DNA of 64,000 nucleotides from Nocardiopsis sp. N85 (GCF_028882275.1 NZ_JARBUT010000007.1:231008-295007); one strand, 5' to 3'; shown: positions 42,292 to 51,307, numbered from the stretch's first letter. Numbers and translations: made by a program. Notes: a model not told the origin generated them from the sequence alone.

Positions 42292-43386
42292 ATGAGTACG
42301 ACCGTCAAGGCCGCCGTCTTCTCCGCACTGGGCGCGCCCCCCGAGATCCGGGACCTGGTACTGCCCGACCCCGGCCCCGGTCAGGTACGGGTCCGCATCG
42401 CCGCGGCCGGGGTGTGCCACTCCGACCTGTCCCTGTCCAACGGGACCCTCGCCCAGAAGTGGCCCGCCGTCCTGGGCCACGAGGGCGCCGGAACCGTCGA
42501 GGCCGTCGGTGAGGGCGTCACCTCGGTGAGCCCGGGCCAGCACGTCATCCTCAACTGGGCGCCCGCCTGCCGCGCCTGCTGGTTCTGCCGCAACGACGAG
42601 CCTCACCTGTGCAAACACGCCCTGGACCGGGCCGCCGTCCCCTACGCCCACCTCACCGACGGCACCCCCGTCCATCCCGGGTTGGGCTGCGGCGCGTTCG
42701 CCGAGGCCACCGTGATGGACGCGGACGCCGTGGTGCCGCTGCCCGACGGCCTGGACCCGGCGGCCGCGGCCGTGCTGGGGTGCGCGGTGCTCACCGGATG
42801 GGGCGCCGTCAACAACTCCGCCGCCGTGCGGGCCGGGCAGTCCGCCGTGGTCATGGGACTGGGCGGGGTGGGCCTGTCGGTGTTGCAGGCGGCCCGCCTG
42901 GCCGGGGCCGACCCGGTGATCGCCGTGGACGTCTCCCCCGCCAAGGAGGAGCTGGCCCGCTCCCTGGGCGCCACCGAGTTCCTGCTCGCCGACGAGCACC
43001 TGTTCAAGGCGGTGCGGGCGCTCACCGGCGGACGCGGCGCCGACCACGTGTTCGAGGTGGTGGGCTCGGCCAAGGTGGTGCGCACGGCCTGGAACATCAG
43101 CCGACGCGGGGGCACGATCACCGTGGTCGGCGTGGGGTCCGCCCACGACGAGGTGACCTTCAACGCGCTGGAGCTGTTCCACCAGGCCCGCACGCTGCGC
43201 GGGTGCGTGTACGGGTCCAGCGACCCGGCCCGCGACGTGCCGATCGTCGCCGAGAGCGTGCGCTCGGGCGATCTGAAGCTGGCGGCGATGGTCACCGACG
43301 AGATCCCCCTGGAGGGGATCGCCGCCGCGTTCGAGCGGATGGGCCAGGGCAAGGGCGGGCGTTCGCTGATCCGCTTCGGCGCCTGA
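42292..43386 (+). CDS. Zinc-dependent alcohol dehydrogenase (MDR family)
   Basis: A 364-residue medium-chain dehydrogenase. The catalytic zinc ligands are the Cys in AGVCHSD and His in LGHEGAG. The structural zinc lobe is CRACWFCRNDEPHLC (four cysteines). The NAD(P) motif is GLGGVGLSVLQAARL. It resembles class III/NDMA-dependent-type enzymes that oxidise alcohols or thiol adducts. It would oxidise an unidentified primary alcohol. It follows a perfect palindromic operator and ends in a strong terminator, so it is a single-gene unit. The flavin dehydrogenase downstream may belong to the same pathway. Confidence 0.91.
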   Translation: MSTTVKAAVFSALGAPPEIRDLVLPDPGPGQVRVRIAAAGVCHSDLSLSNGTLAQKWPAVLGHEGAGTVEAVGEGVTSVSPGQHVILNWAPACRACWFCRNDEPHLCKHALDRAAVPYAHLTDGTPVHPGLGCGAFAEATVMDADAVVPLPDGLDPAAAAVLGCAVLTGWGAVNNSAAVRAGQSAVVMGLGGVGLSVLQAARLAGADPVIAVDVSPAKEELARSLGATEFLLADEHLFKAVRALTGGRGADHVFEVVGSAKVVRTAWNISRRGGTITVVGVGSAHDEVTFNALELFHQARTLRGCVYGSSDPARDVPIVAESVRSGDLKLAAMVTDEIPLEGIAAAFERMGQGKGGRSLIRFGA

Positions 43387-43390
43387 CCGA

Positions 43391-43416
43391 CCGGGGGCGC
43401 CGCCCGGCGCCCCCGG
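43391..43416 (+). terminator. Terminator of the alcohol dehydrogenase gene
   Basis: A perfect 11-bp stem, CCGGGGGCGCC and GGCGCCCCCGG around loop GCCC, starts five bases after the stop codon. Confidence 0.8.
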
Positions 43417-43896
43417 CTCACGTCCGCCCCTCGGAACCCCCCGCCGTCACCTCCCGCTCGCGCTCGTGGGTCCGGGGCCGCGGGGCCCGCCGCGGCCCCG
43501 ATTCGGGAAGCGGGTCCGGTACACGGCCGCGACGAGCACGACCGTCGCCGGGGAAGGCGGGGACCCGGGGAAGGCGACGGCGCAGGCCGGTGCGGAGAAG
43601 AACCACGTCAGGGCGTACACGGCGATCGGGCCGCCGCCCGTCGAGCGCCGAGCGCGCCCGGCACCGAACAGGGACGTCGCCGCCACCGCGGCCCACGGAT
43701 CGACCAGAACCGCCACGGTCGGGTACGGCACCGGGGCGAACACCGGGCGCGTACCGATGGGTTTGTCATCACCTGACAAAAGCCGTGGCGTACGACACAC
43801 ATCGCCCTTGCCCTCCACCGCACGAAGGAGCACAGTCGTCACCATCGCGCACACCGTGCCCTCCGGCACGGCCGACCTCCGAGGAGACGCACCCCC
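43417..43896. other. Long upstream region of the flavin dehydrogenase gene, with operator
   Basis: About 480 bases. It holds a perfect inverted repeat TTTGTCA-N5-TGACAAA at 43762-43780, about 117 bases before the flavin dehydrogenase start. A leftward open frame (43447-43845, 132 codons, some hydrophobic stretches) is possible but has a poorly placed ribosome-binding site, and I do not call it. Nothing else is recognisable. Confidence 0.5.
43762..43780 (+). promoter_or_regulatory. Inverted repeat upstream of the flavin dehydrogenase
   Basis: TTTGTCA-TCACC-TGACAAA is a perfect 7-bp inverted repeat. Its half-sites resemble those of the operator at 24387-24401, with a different spacer. Confidence 0.55.
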
Positions 43897-45558
43897 ATGA
43901 GCAGCGGAACGGATCAGGCCGACGCGATCGTCGTCGGCGCGGGCCTGGCGGGCCTGGCGGCGGCGGCCGAGCTGGCCGACGCGGGCAAGAAGGTGATCCT
44001 GCTCGACCAGGAACCCGAGCGGTCCCTGGGCGGGCAGGCGTTCTGGTCCTTCGGCGGCCTGTTCTTCGTGAACTCCCCCGAACAGCGCCGCATGGGCATC
44101 CGCGACTCCAAGGAGCTGGCCCTCCAGGACTGGATGGGCACCGCCGCCTTCGACCGCCCCGAGGACGCCTGGCCGCGCAAGTGGGCCGAGGCCTACGTGG
44201 ACTTCGCCGCCGGGGAGAAGTACTCCTGGCTGCGGGAGATGGGGCTGCGACTCTTCCCCATCGTGGGATGGGCCGAACGCGGCGGCCATCTGGCCGGCGG
44301 GCACGGCAACTCGGTGCCCCGCTTCCACATCACCTGGGGCACCGGCCCGGGTGTGGTCGCCCCGTTCGAACGCCGGGTGCGCGACGCCGCCGAACGCGGC
44401 CTGATCTCCCTGCGCTTCCGCCACCGCGTCGACGAACTCGTCGTCACCGACGGCACCGTGACGGGGGTGCGCGGCGCGGTGCTCGCGCCCAGCGACGTCG
44501 AACGTGGGCAGGCCAGCAACCGCGACGTGGTCGGCGACTTCGCACTGGCCGCGCAGGCGGTCGTCGTCACCTCCGGCGGCATCGGCGCCGACCACGACCT
44601 GGTGCGCGCGAACTGGCCCGCGCGCCTGGGCGACCCGCCCGAGCACATGCTGTCGGGGGTGCCCGAGCACGTCGACGGGCGCATGCTCGCCATCACCGAG
44701 AACGCGGGCGGGCGGATCATCAACCCGGACCGGATGTGGCACTACACCGAGGGCATCCAGAACTGGGACCCGATCTGGTCCCGCCACGGCATCCGCATCC
44801 TGCCGGGGCCCTCGTCGCTGTGGCTGGACGCCACCGGCAAGAGGATGCCCGCCCCGTGCTTCCCGGGGTTCGACACCCTGGGCACACTCGACCACATCAT
44901 GAGGAGCGGCCACGACTACACCTGGTTCGTGCTCTCCCAGAAGATCATCGAGAAGGAGTTCGCGCTCTCGGGGTCGGAGCAGAACCCGGACCTGACCGGC
45001 AAGGACGTCGGGCTCCTCCTCAAGCGGGTGCTGCCGGGCGCCCCGGGACCGGTGGAGGCGTTCAAGGAGCACGGGGTGGACTTCGCGGTCGCCGACCGGC
45101 TCCCCGCGCTCATCCGGAAGATGAAGGCGATCGCGGGCGACGGGGTGCTGGACGCCGACGTGGTCACCCGCGAGGTGGTGGCCCGCGACCGTGAGATGGT
45201 CAACTCGTTCACCAAGGACCTCCAGGTGACGGCGATCCGCGGGGCGCGCAACTACCGGGGGGACAAGCTGATCCGGGTGGCGGCACCGCATCAGATCCTC
45301 GATCCCAAGGCGGGCCCGCTCATCGCGGTGCGTCTGCGGATCCTCACCCGCAAGACGCTCGGCGGCCTGCACACCGACCTGGACGCGCGTGTGCTGCGCG
45401 CCGACGGCACCCCGTTGCCGGGCCTGTACGCGGCCGGCGAGGTCGCCGGGTTCGGCGGCGGCGGCGTGCACGGCTACCGCGCCCTGGAGGGCACCTTCCT
45501 CGGCGGTTGCCTCTTCTCCGGTCGCACCGCCGGTCGCGCCGCCGCCGCGGCCCTCTGA
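43897..45558 (+). CDS. FAD-binding dehydrogenase (KstD/fumarate-reductase-like)
   Basis: A 553-residue flavoprotein of the FAD-binding dehydrogenase family related to 3-ketosteroid 1-dehydrogenases and fumarate reductases. The N-terminal dinucleotide motif is [20 protein letters not shown]. The second FAD segment near the C-terminus is [20 protein letters not shown] and [20 protein letters not shown]. The central substrate-cap region contains [20 protein letters not shown]. Related mycobacterial proteins of this length are annotated FAD-binding dehydrogenase with unknown substrate. An upstream TTTGTCA-N5-TGACAAA element suggests dedicated repression. Confidence 0.88.
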   Translation: MSSGTDQADAIVVGAGLAGLAAAAELADAGKKVILLDQEPERSLGGQAFWSFGGLFFVNSPEQRRMGIRDSKELALQDWMGTAAFDRPEDAWPRKWAEAYVDFAAGEKYSWLREMGLRLFPIVGWAERGGHLAGGHGNSVPRFHITWGTGPGVVAPFERRVRDAAERGLISLRFRHRVDELVVTDGTVTGVRGAVLAPSDVERGQASNRDVVGDFALAAQAVVVTSGGIGADHDLVRANWPARLGDPPEHMLSGVPEHVDGRMLAITENAGGRIINPDRMWHYTEGIQNWDPIWSRHGIRILPGPSSLWLDATGKRMPAPCFPGFDTLGTLDHIMRSGHDYTWFVLSQKIIEKEFALSGSEQNPDLTGKDVGLLLKRVLPGAPGPVEAFKEHGVDFAVADRLPALIRKMKAIAGDGVLDADVVTREVVARDREMVNSFTKDLQVTAIRGARNYRGDKLIRVAAPHQILDPKAGPLIAVRLRILTRKTLGGLHTDLDARVLRADGTPLPGLYAAGEVAGFGGGGVHGYRALEGTFLGGCLFSGRTAGRAAAAAL

Positions 45559-45594
45559 CCCTCTTCCGGCACCGGCCGGACCCGCCGAACGGCG

Positions 45595-45634
45595 GACGGC
45601 GCCGGGCGGCCCCCTCGGGGCGCCCGGCGCCGTC
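45595..45634. terminator. Terminator between convergent genes
   Basis: Perfect 14-bp arms (45595-45608 and 45621-45634) around a 12-base GC-rich loop lie between the flavin dehydrogenase and the leftward ribbon-helix-helix gene. Confidence 0.75.
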
Positions 45635-45649
45635 GTGTGCGCGGGGGTG

Positions 45650-45865
45650 TCAGTCCTCGGTGTCCGAGGGGTCCTGCTTGCGCGGTCGGCCGCGACGGGG
45701 GATGTCCCCGGCCTTCTTCGGCATCCGTCCCGCGTCGCCCAGGGCGCGGCGCAGGAGGAACTCGATCTGGGCGTTGGTGCTGCGCAGTTCCTGCCCCGCC
45801 CACCGCGCCAAGGCGTCGTGGACGGCGGGGTCGAGCCTCAGCAGCACCTTCTTGCGCTCCGGCAC
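45650..45865 (-). CDS. Small ribbon-helix-helix-like protein
   Basis: A 71-residue basic protein. Residues 3-42 ([40 protein letters not shown]) fit a beta-strand followed by two helices, the ribbon-helix-helix DNA-binding fold of Arc/HicB-like proteins. The C-terminus is a disordered basic tail ([12 protein letters not shown]) resembling an AT-hook. The GTG start has GAGG five bases upstream and is 15 bases after the stop of the SPFH gene, so the two are co-transcribed. It may autoregulate the module. No toxin partner is present. Confidence 0.82.
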   Translation of the reverse strand: MPERKKVLLRLDPAVHDALARWAGQELRSTNAQIEFLLRRALGDAGRMPKKAGDIPRRGRPRKQDPSDTED

Positions 45866-45880
45866 GGCAACCTCATCCGA

Positions 45881-46795
45881 TCATTGGTACAACGTCCCCG
45901 TATTGACGACCGGGCTGGCCGGCCGGTCCGAGCACAGCACCACCAACAGGTTGCTGACCATGCCGGCCTTGCGCTCCTCGTCCAATTCGACCACGTGCTC
46001 CTCCGACAGGCGGGCCAAGGCGCGGTCGACCATGCCCACCGCGCCCTCGACGATCTCCGCGCGAGCGGCGATCAGCGCGCCGGCCTGCTGGCGCTGGAGC
46101 ATCGCCTGGGCGATCTCGGGGGCGTAGGCGAGGTGGGTGAACCGGGACTCCACGATGCGCACGCCGGCGGCCTCGACGCGTTCGCCGATCTCCTTCGACA
46201 GGCGTTCGGTGATGGCGTCGGCGTTGTCGCGCAGCGACAGGGCGCCCTCGGCGTCGTAGGAGTCGTACGGGTAGTGGCCGGCGATGTGGCGGACGGCGGC
46301 CTCGGTCTGGATGGAGACGAACTCCACGAAGTCGTCGACCTCGAAGGTGGCGCGCGCGGTGTCCTCGACCTGCCAGACGACGACGGCGGCGATCTCGATG
46401 GGGCTGCCGGAGGCGTCGTTGACCTTCATGACGGAGGTCTCGTGGTTGCGGATGCGGGTGGAGACGGCGGTGCGCTCGGTGAGCGGGTTGACCCAGCGCA
46501 GGCCGTCGGTGCGGACACTGCCGACGTAGCGGCCGAAGAGCTGCACGACGCGGGCCTCGTTGGGGGCGACCATGGTCAGTCCCAGAAAGAGGAACAGGCC
46601 GATCGCGCCGATGACGATGCCGACCGGCAGGGCGACGAACAGCGGCAGGATCTCGACGCCGATCAGGAACGGCGCTCCGGCGACGGCGGCCCCGACCAGG
46701 ATCAGCGCCAGGGCCAGGACCGCCATGCCGATGCCGTCCCGGGTCCTGGCCGGGGTCTCACGGTACTGCGGCGCGGGTTCGATCCGTTCGTCCAT
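45881..46795 (-). CDS. SPFH/band-7 domain membrane protein
   Basis: A 304-residue protein with two adjacent N-terminal TM helices (about 22-70: [20 protein letters not shown] then [20 protein letters not shown]). An SPFH domain (about 75-265) starts at [20 protein letters not shown] and has the coiled alpha segment [24 protein letters not shown] proteins oligomerise into membrane microdomain scaffolds or act as protease-regulating prohibitin-like rings. It is first in a leftward pair with the ribbon-helix-helix gene. It is divergent from two bPH2-domain membrane proteins, so the four genes probably form one envelope module. Confidence 0.9.
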   Translation of the reverse strand: MDERIEPAPQYRETPARTRDGIGMAVLALALILVGAAVAGAPFLIGVEILPLFVALPVGIVIGAIGLFLFLGLTMVAPNEARVVQLFGRYVGSVRTDGLRWVNPLTERTAVSTRIRNHETSVMKVNDASGSPIEIAAVVVWQVEDTARATFEVDDFVEFVSIQTEAAVRHIAGHYPYDSYDAEGALSLRDNADAITERLSKEIGERVEAAGVRIVESRFTHLAYAPEIAQAMLQRQQAGALIAARAEIVEGAVGMVDRALARLSEEHVVELDEERKAGMVSNLLVVLCSDRPASPVVNTGTLYQ

Positions 46796-46839
46796 CTGTG
46801 GTCCGTTCTCCTCGGGGGTGATGACCGGAGCATAGCATT

Positions 46840-46849
46840 GTGATATCAC
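46840..46849. promoter_or_regulatory. Palindrome GTGATATCAC in the divergent SPFH/PH promoter
   Basis: A perfect 10-bp palindrome in the least GC-rich part of the 108-base divergent region. It is a candidate operator for the ribbon-helix-helix protein or the shared promoter core. Confidence 0.5.
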
Positions 46850-46903
46850 TTTTCCTACAGCCGGTTCCGAAACCCCCGAACACCGAGAGGAGACGCGGCC
46901 ACG

Positions 46904-47401
46904 ATGAGCACCGACACACCGCGCCTGCGCCCACCCCAGCACCGTGTGGACCCCCGAGCCGTCCGCTGGTGGACGACCCGCTCCCTGGCCGTCACCGTGC
47001 CCCTGACCGTGATCCCGGTCGTCCCCGCGCTCATCTGGGAGCCGGTACGCCCCTGGTTCCTCATCGCCGCCGCCGTCATCGGCGGCCTGGGACTCCTCAT
47101 CACCGTGGTGATGCCGCGGTGGCGCTACCGGGTCCACCGCTGGGAGGTCACCGACACCGCCGTCTACACCTCCAGCGGCTGGCTCTGGCAGGAGTGGCGG
47201 GTGGCCCCCATGTCGCGCATCCAGACCGTGGACACCGAACGCGGCCCCCTCCAGCGGGCGTTCGGACTGTCGAGCGTGACCGTCACGACCGCCTCCGCCG
47301 CCGGCCCCATCGAGATCGCCGGCCTCGACCACGCGTTGGCGACGCGGGTCGCCGACCGGCTCACCGAGACCACCCAGGCCGTTCCGGGGGACGCGACATG
47401 A
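46904..47401 (+). CDS. bPH2 domain membrane protein (YdbS-like)
   Basis: A 165-residue protein with two TM helices (about 28-70: SLAVTVPLTVIPVVPALIWE and PWFLIAAAVIGGLGLLITVV). One bacterial PH domain of the DUF304 type follows (RYRVHRWEVTDTAVYTSSGW, SRIQTVDTERGPLQRAFGLS). In B. subtilis the YdbS/YdbT pair of this kind contributes to resistance against the cyclic bacteriocin amylocyclicin. The stop overlaps the start of the next gene as ATGA, so translation is coupled. It probably forms a complex with that protein in the membrane. Confidence 0.88.
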   Translation: MSTDTPRLRPPQHRVDPRAVRWWTTRSLAVTVPLTVIPVVPALIWEPVRPWFLIAAAVIGGLGLLITVVMPRWRYRVHRWEVTDTAVYTSSGWLWQEWRVAPMSRIQTVDTERGPLQRAFGLSSVTVTTASAAGPIEIAGLDHALATRVADRLTETTQAVPGDAT

Positions 47402-49086
47402 CCACCGTGCAGCCACCGCCGACCGATCGCACCCCCCTGGGCGACTGGCAGGGCATCCATCCGCTGAGCGTGTGGGCCGACACCGCCGTCGGCGCGGTGT
47501 TCATCGTCCCCACCGCGATCATCGGCACCGTCGTCCTCGTCGTCCTCGGCCACCCCTGGTGGGCCGTCGCGCCCCTGCCCGGGGCCCTGGCCCTCATCGC
47601 CGGCCTGACCGCCGTCGACATGGTGATCCTGCGCGCGATCTCCTACCGGGTCACCGACGAGCGCATGGAGATGCGCTCGGGCGTCTTCGCCAAGACCTAC
47701 CGCTCGGTGCCGCGCGAACGCGTGCGCAGCGTGGACGTGGCCGCGCCGCTGTACACCCGCCCCTTCGGCCTGTGCTCGGTCACCATCGGCACCGGCGAGC
47801 AGGCGGGCTCCGACCGGCTCAAGCTCCAGTTCGTCACCGTCGCGCAGGGTGAGCGGCTGCGCCGCGAACTGCTCCACCGCGCGGGCGCGGGCGGTCCGAC
47901 CCCCGAGGGCGCGGAGACCGACGAGACCACCGGGCTGGAGCTGGCCCGGCTGGACCCGCGCTGGTTCTCCTACGCCCCCGCCACCACCGCCACCCTGGGC
48001 ATCGGCATCGGCGCCATCGCCGCGCTGATCGGCGCCAACGCCCAGAGCGAGGGCTGGATCTACCGGTGGATCTCCGAGCAGGCCGGGTTGCCCAGCACCG
48101 CCGAGATCGGCTCGTTCGTGATGACCCGCGCTCTGGTCGTGGTGCCGCTGTCGCTGTTGACGCTGTTGGTCTCGGGCGCGGTCGTGCTCCTGGCCGTGGC
48201 GGTCGAGACCTGGTGGGACTACCGCCTGACCCGGGAGGGCGACGGAACGGTGCGCCTGCGCCGGGGCCTGCTCACCAGCGTGTCGCTGTCGGTGGAGGGG
48301 CGCCGCCTCAACGGCGTCACCCTGCACGAACCGTTCGTGCTGCGCGCGGTGGGCGGCGCGGCCGTACGGGCGGTCGCCACCGGTCTGTCGGCGGGTGACG
48401 ACGAGAAGACCCAGGCCAAGAGCCGCCTCTCCCCGGCCATGCCCCGGGCCCGCGCCCGCACGTTGGCCGCCGACCTGATGCGGACCCCGGAGTCGCCCCT
48501 GGATCCGCCCTTGACGCCGCACCCGAGGGCCGCGCTGCGCCGTCGGTTCGTGCGGGCCGGGTGGGCCGCGGTGGCGGGCCTGGTCGTGGCCGGGACGCTG
48601 ACGTGGCTGCACTCGCTGGCCACCGCCGCCTGGTGGGAGGTCGCCCACGGGATCGAGGAGGAGCTCAACCCGCTGCCGGTGGCCACGTACGCGGTGGAGT
48701 CCGCCCCGGCCTGGGGATGGTGGGTGCTCGGCGCCGCGTTCGGCGCGATGGCGTTCTGGTACGCGTTCGGCTCCTACCGGGCTCTGGGGCACGGCCTGCA
48801 CCCCCGCTACCTGGTGGTGCGCCAGGGCATGGCGGTGCGCGACACCGTGGCCCTGGAGCGCTCGGCGGTGATCGGCTGGCGGATCACCCGTTCGCCGTTC
48901 CAGCGTCGGGTGGGACTGGCGAGCGTGTCGGCCACCACCGCCGCGGGCGAGGGCGTGTACACCGCGACCGACGTGGGCCTGGGCCAGGGCCTGGCCTGGG
49001 CCGAGGAGGCGGTCCCCGACCTGCTCACCGAGTTCTTGGAGCGGGACACGGGGCCGGGCGTGGAGTCGGGCGGCGGCCGGGGCTGA
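47398..49086 (+). CDS. Multi-bPH2 domain membrane protein (YdbT-like)
   Basis: A 562-residue protein with three TM-pair plus bPH2 units. The first unit has TM helices at about 27-75 and a PH segment RAISYRVTDERMEMRSGVFA then KTYRSVPRERVRSVDVAAPL. The second has TM helices at about 195-270 and WWDYRLTREGDGTVRLRRGL. The third has TM helices at about 385-455 and YLVVRQGMAVRDTVALERSA. This three-unit architecture and the preceding small partner match YdbT. Function is probably envelope protection or lipid-related; the ligand is unknown. Confidence 0.88.
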   Translation: MTTVQPPPTDRTPLGDWQGIHPLSVWADTAVGAVFIVPTAIIGTVVLVVLGHPWWAVAPLPGALALIAGLTAVDMVILRAISYRVTDERMEMRSGVFAKTYRSVPRERVRSVDVAAPLYTRPFGLCSVTIGTGEQAGSDRLKLQFVTVAQGERLRRELLHRAGAGGPTPEGAETDETTGLELARLDPRWFSYAPATTATLGIGIGAIAALIGANAQSEGWIYRWISEQAGLPSTAEIGSFVMTRALVVVPLSLLTLLVSGAVVLLAVAVETWWDYRLTREGDGTVRLRRGLLTSVSLSVEGRRLNGVTLHEPFVLRAVGGAAVRAVATGLSAGDDEKTQAKSRLSPAMPRARARTLAADLMRTPESPLDPPLTPHPRAALRRRFVRAGWAAVAGLVVAGTLTWLHSLATAAWWEVAHGIEEELNPLPVATYAVESAPAWGWWVLGAAFGAMAFWYAFGSYRALGHGLHPRYLVVRQGMAVRDTVALERSAVIGWRITRSPFQRRVGLASVSATTAAGEGVYTATDVGLGQGLAWAEEAVPDLLTEFLERDTGPGVESGGGRG

Positions 49087-49112
49087 CCGTCCTCCACGCC
49101 CATCGGCGACGA

Positions 49113-49140
49113 CCGGTCCCGGTGCCCGCACCGGGACCGG
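49113..49140. terminator. Terminator between bPH2 and STAS genes
   Basis: A perfect 13-bp inverted repeat (49113-49125 and 49128-49140) separated by CC lies between these convergent genes. Confidence 0.75.
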
Positions 49141-49152
49141 CGCGCGTCGGGC

Positions 49153-49497
49153 TCAGCGGACGGGCGGCGCGGGCACGATCTCGAAGACCCGGTCCATGCC
49201 CAGGATGCGCAGGACCCGAACGACGGCCGGACGCGGGCGGGCCAGGACCATGCGGCTCCCCCGACCGGCCAGGATCCGCCGGACCGCCACCAGGGCGCCC
49301 ACCCCGCTCGCGTCCAGGAAGACGACGTCGGCCAGATCCACGACCAGGCACTCGCAGTCCTCGTCACGGGCCGCGGCCGCCAACCGATCGCGCATGGCGG
49401 CGGCGGTGGCCAGATCGATCTCACCGCTCACCGGAACCACCGTCACACCCGTGTGGGGGAGACATTCCCGGAGGGAGAACCGGACATCCCGTGCCAC
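49153..49497 (-). CDS. STAS-domain anti-sigma factor antagonist
   Basis: A 114-residue single-domain STAS protein (SpoIIAA/RsbV-like). VTVVPVSGEIDLATAAAMRD is the N-terminal half. DLADVVFLDASGVGALVAVR contains the serine whose phosphorylation by an anti-sigma kinase blocks binding. The kinase and sigma factor are not in the window. The GTG at 49497 has AGAGG eight bases upstream; a GTG three codons earlier is the alternative. It probably acts in partner switching of a SigB/SigF-type stress sigma factor. It is monocistronic and leftward. Confidence 0.9.
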   Translation of the reverse strand: MARDVRFSLRECLPHTGVTVVPVSGEIDLATAAAMRDRLAAAARDEDCECLVVDLADVVFLDASGVGALVAVRRILAGRGSRMVLARPRPAVVRVLRILGMDRVFEIVPAPPVR

Positions 49498-49868
49498 TGA
49501 GGCCACCTCTCACCGGACGTAATCTTTTCACTACGCAACCGCGTACGAGATCGTAACCTCTCCAGAGAGACTCTGGGAGGCTTTTTGCGAGGAAAACCGT
49601 TGAAATCTCGCCGATATGGCCGCGAGGACAGGAAGACCTGACCTTCCGGACCACCCGACCCGACCCTCGGAACGGTCGCACGTTCCTCTCTCGGACACAC
49701 CCGGACCCGCCCCCGCACCGTGCCCCGGAGCCCCGGGTGCGATAGAACCGGTGCGGTAAGCGGTAACGGGCCGTGTCCCCCGAGGACCCCGGGCCGACGC
49801 ACAGCGCACAGAAGGGAGGGAGCGGCGTTCCCCTTCCGCCCTCGGGCGGAACGGCGCCGCGCACCCCG
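49498..49868. other. Intergenic region with rightward intrinsic terminator
   Basis: About 370 bases between the leftward STAS gene and the rightward NUDIX-like gene, less GC-rich than its surroundings at about 49520-49620. It holds nested hairpins: TACGC-AACC-GCGTA, TACGA-GA-TCGTA, and a stem followed by TTTTT at 49557-49586. No protein gene is visible. A short RNA ending at this terminator is possible. Confidence 0.45.
49557..49586 (+). terminator. Orphan U-tract terminator
   Basis: CCTC-T-CCAGAG, loop AGA, CTCTGG-GAGG (one bulge) is followed by CTTTTT on the plus strand. No plus-strand gene ends nearby; the bPH2 gene already has its own terminator at 49113. Confidence 0.6.
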
Positions 49869-50405
49869 ATGACCGAAACCGCCGATACCCGACCCGGCTG
49901 GTTCTCAGCCCAGGAGTTGGAGAACATCCGCGGCCGCATGCCCGTGTTGTACGTCCAGGCCATCCCGGTCCGGGTGGACGACGTCGGCCAGGTCACCCAC
50001 GTCGGGCTGCTGATGCGGGCGTCCCCCGACGGCAGATTCCACCGATCGGTGGTCTCGGGCCGGGTCCTGTACCACGAACGCGTCCGCGACGCCCTGCTGC
50101 GCCACCTGGAGAAGGACCTGGGGCCGGTGGCGCTGCCGCGCATCCCCAGCTCCCCGCAGCCGTTCACCGTGGCCGAGTACTTCCCCACCCCCGGGGTGAC
50201 CCCGTTCCACGACCCGCGCCAGCACGCGGTGGCCCTGGCCTACATCGTGACGGTGTCGGGCGACTGCCAGCCGCGCCAGGACGCCTTGGACCTGATGTGG
50301 TTCACCCCGGAGGAGGCGGCGGACGCGCGGGTGCTGGAGGAGATGAACGACGGCCAGGACGTGCTGCTGCGGCAGGCGCTGGCCTACGTGGGGCACGCGC
50401 CCTGA
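49869..50405 (+). CDS. NUDIX-like hydrolase (DUF4916 type)
   Basis: A 178-residue protein matching actinobacterial DUF4916, a divergent NUDIX fold. It opens with RPGWFSAQELENIRGRMPVL, and the region SGRVLYHERVRDALLRHLEK lies at the NUDIX-box position with a poorly preserved box. FTPEEAADARVLEEM is near the end. Catalytic competence is uncertain because the canonical GX5EX7REUXEEXGU pattern is degenerate. The ATG at 49869 lacks a strong ribosome-binding site. A 40-base perfect palindrome ends the unit. Confidence 0.8.
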   Translation: MTETADTRPGWFSAQELENIRGRMPVLYVQAIPVRVDDVGQVTHVGLLMRASPDGRFHRSVVSGRVLYHERVRDALLRHLEKDLGPVALPRIPSSPQPFTVAEYFPTPGVTPFHDPRQHAVALAYIVTVSGDCQPRQDALDLMWFTPEEAADARVLEEMNDGQDVLLRQALAYVGHAP

Positions 50406-50410
50406 CCCGA

Positions 50411-50450
50411 CGCGCGAGGGGCGGCCCGTCGACGGGCCGCCCCTCGCGCG
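50411..50450 (+). terminator. Long perfect-palindrome terminator
   Basis: A 40-base perfect palindrome with 20-bp arms centred on GTCGAC starts six bases after the NUDIX-like stop codon. Confidence 0.8.
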
Positions 50451-50635
50451 TGTCCTCACCCCGCGATCACGGCCGGCCGCCCCGGTCGGGACGAGGGGCC
50501 CTCGACGCACGGCCCGTGGTCGAGGGCCGGTGGGAGGAGACCCGCGAGGGCGACCCCTCCCCGGGCCAGGGAGGACACGGGCCCATCGTGGACGACCGAT
50601 CGCCCCCCGGCCCCCGAGGACATAGGCTCGGCCCC

Positions 50636-51307
50636 ATGCCCGAAGCACTCGTCGACGACGTCCTGGCCCTGCTCCGCGCCGCGGAGGGCGGCCGTGTCCT
50701 CCTGGGCCTGACCGGCGCCCCCGGCGCGGGCAAGTCCACGCTCGCCCGCCACCTGGTCGCCGGCGTCGACGCCCGGCTGGGCGAAGGGGCCGCCGGTTAC
50801 CTGCCCATGGACGGCTTCCACCTGTCCAACGCGCAACTGGAGCGGTTGGACCGCCTCGACCGCAAGGGCGCCCCCGACACCTTCGACGCGCACGGGTACG
50901 CCGCCCTGGTGCGACGGCTGCTCGTGGAGACCGACCACCCCGTCTACGTTCCCGACTACGACCGTCGGCTGCACGAACCCATCGCGGCCCGGCACGTGAT
51001 CGCACCGCACACCCGGCTCATCGTCACCGAGGGCAACTACCTGGCCTGGGACGCCGAGCCCTGGGGCGGGCTGCGCCCCCTGTTCGCCGGGCTCTGGTAC
51101 GTGGAGGCCGACGACGCGCTGCGCGAACGCCGGCTGCTGCGCCGTCAGATGGCGGGCGGCAAGGACGAGGAGGCCGCCCGGGAGTGGGTGGAGCGCAGCG
51201 ACCGGGCCAACGGCGAGCTGGTCAAGCGGCTGCGCGACCGCTGCACCCGGATCGTCCCCACCGGCGCGGTGCCCGACCGGCACCCTCGGGGCGCCGACCG
51301 GGCGTAG
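50636..51307 (+). CDS. Nucleoside/nucleotide kinase family protein (P-loop)
   Basis: A 223-residue kinase of the uridine kinase/phosphoribulokinase superfamily, of the FrcK/YfdG-like actinobacterial type. The Walker A loop GAPGAGKST is at 27-35. LPMDGFHLSNAQLERLDRLD is the substrate-binding region. PDYDRRLHEPIAARHVIAPH and VTEGNYLAWDAEPWGGLRPL include the Walker B/catalytic area. The lid arginines are in RERRLLRRQ. Members often phosphorylate sugars, pantothenate or nucleosides; the substrate is unknown. It is transcribed alone, convergent with the NDH-2-like gene. Confidence 0.88.
   Translation: MPEALVDDVLALLRAAEGGRVLLGLTGAPGAGKSTLARHLVAGVDARLGEGAAGYLPMDGFHLSNAQLERLDRLDRKGAPDTFDAHGYAALVRRLLVETDHPVYVPDYDRRLHEPIAARHVIAPHTRLIVTEGNYLAWDAEPWGGLRPLFAGLWYVEADDALRERRLLRRQMAGGKDEEAAREWVERSDRANGELVKRLRDRCTRIVPTGAVPDRHPRGADRA

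Noticed and set aside
43447..43845. Leftward 132-codon frame with hydrophobic stretches upstream of the flavin dehydrogenase
   Set aside because: The GGAGG is about 14 bases from the ATG, the frame runs across the operator-bearing promoter region, and the protein has no family resemblance. It remains only a weak possibility.
45650..45865. Antitoxin of a toxin-antitoxin pair
   Set aside because: The ribbon-helix-helix protein resembles antitoxins, but its operon partner is an SPFH membrane protein and no toxin-like gene is adjacent.
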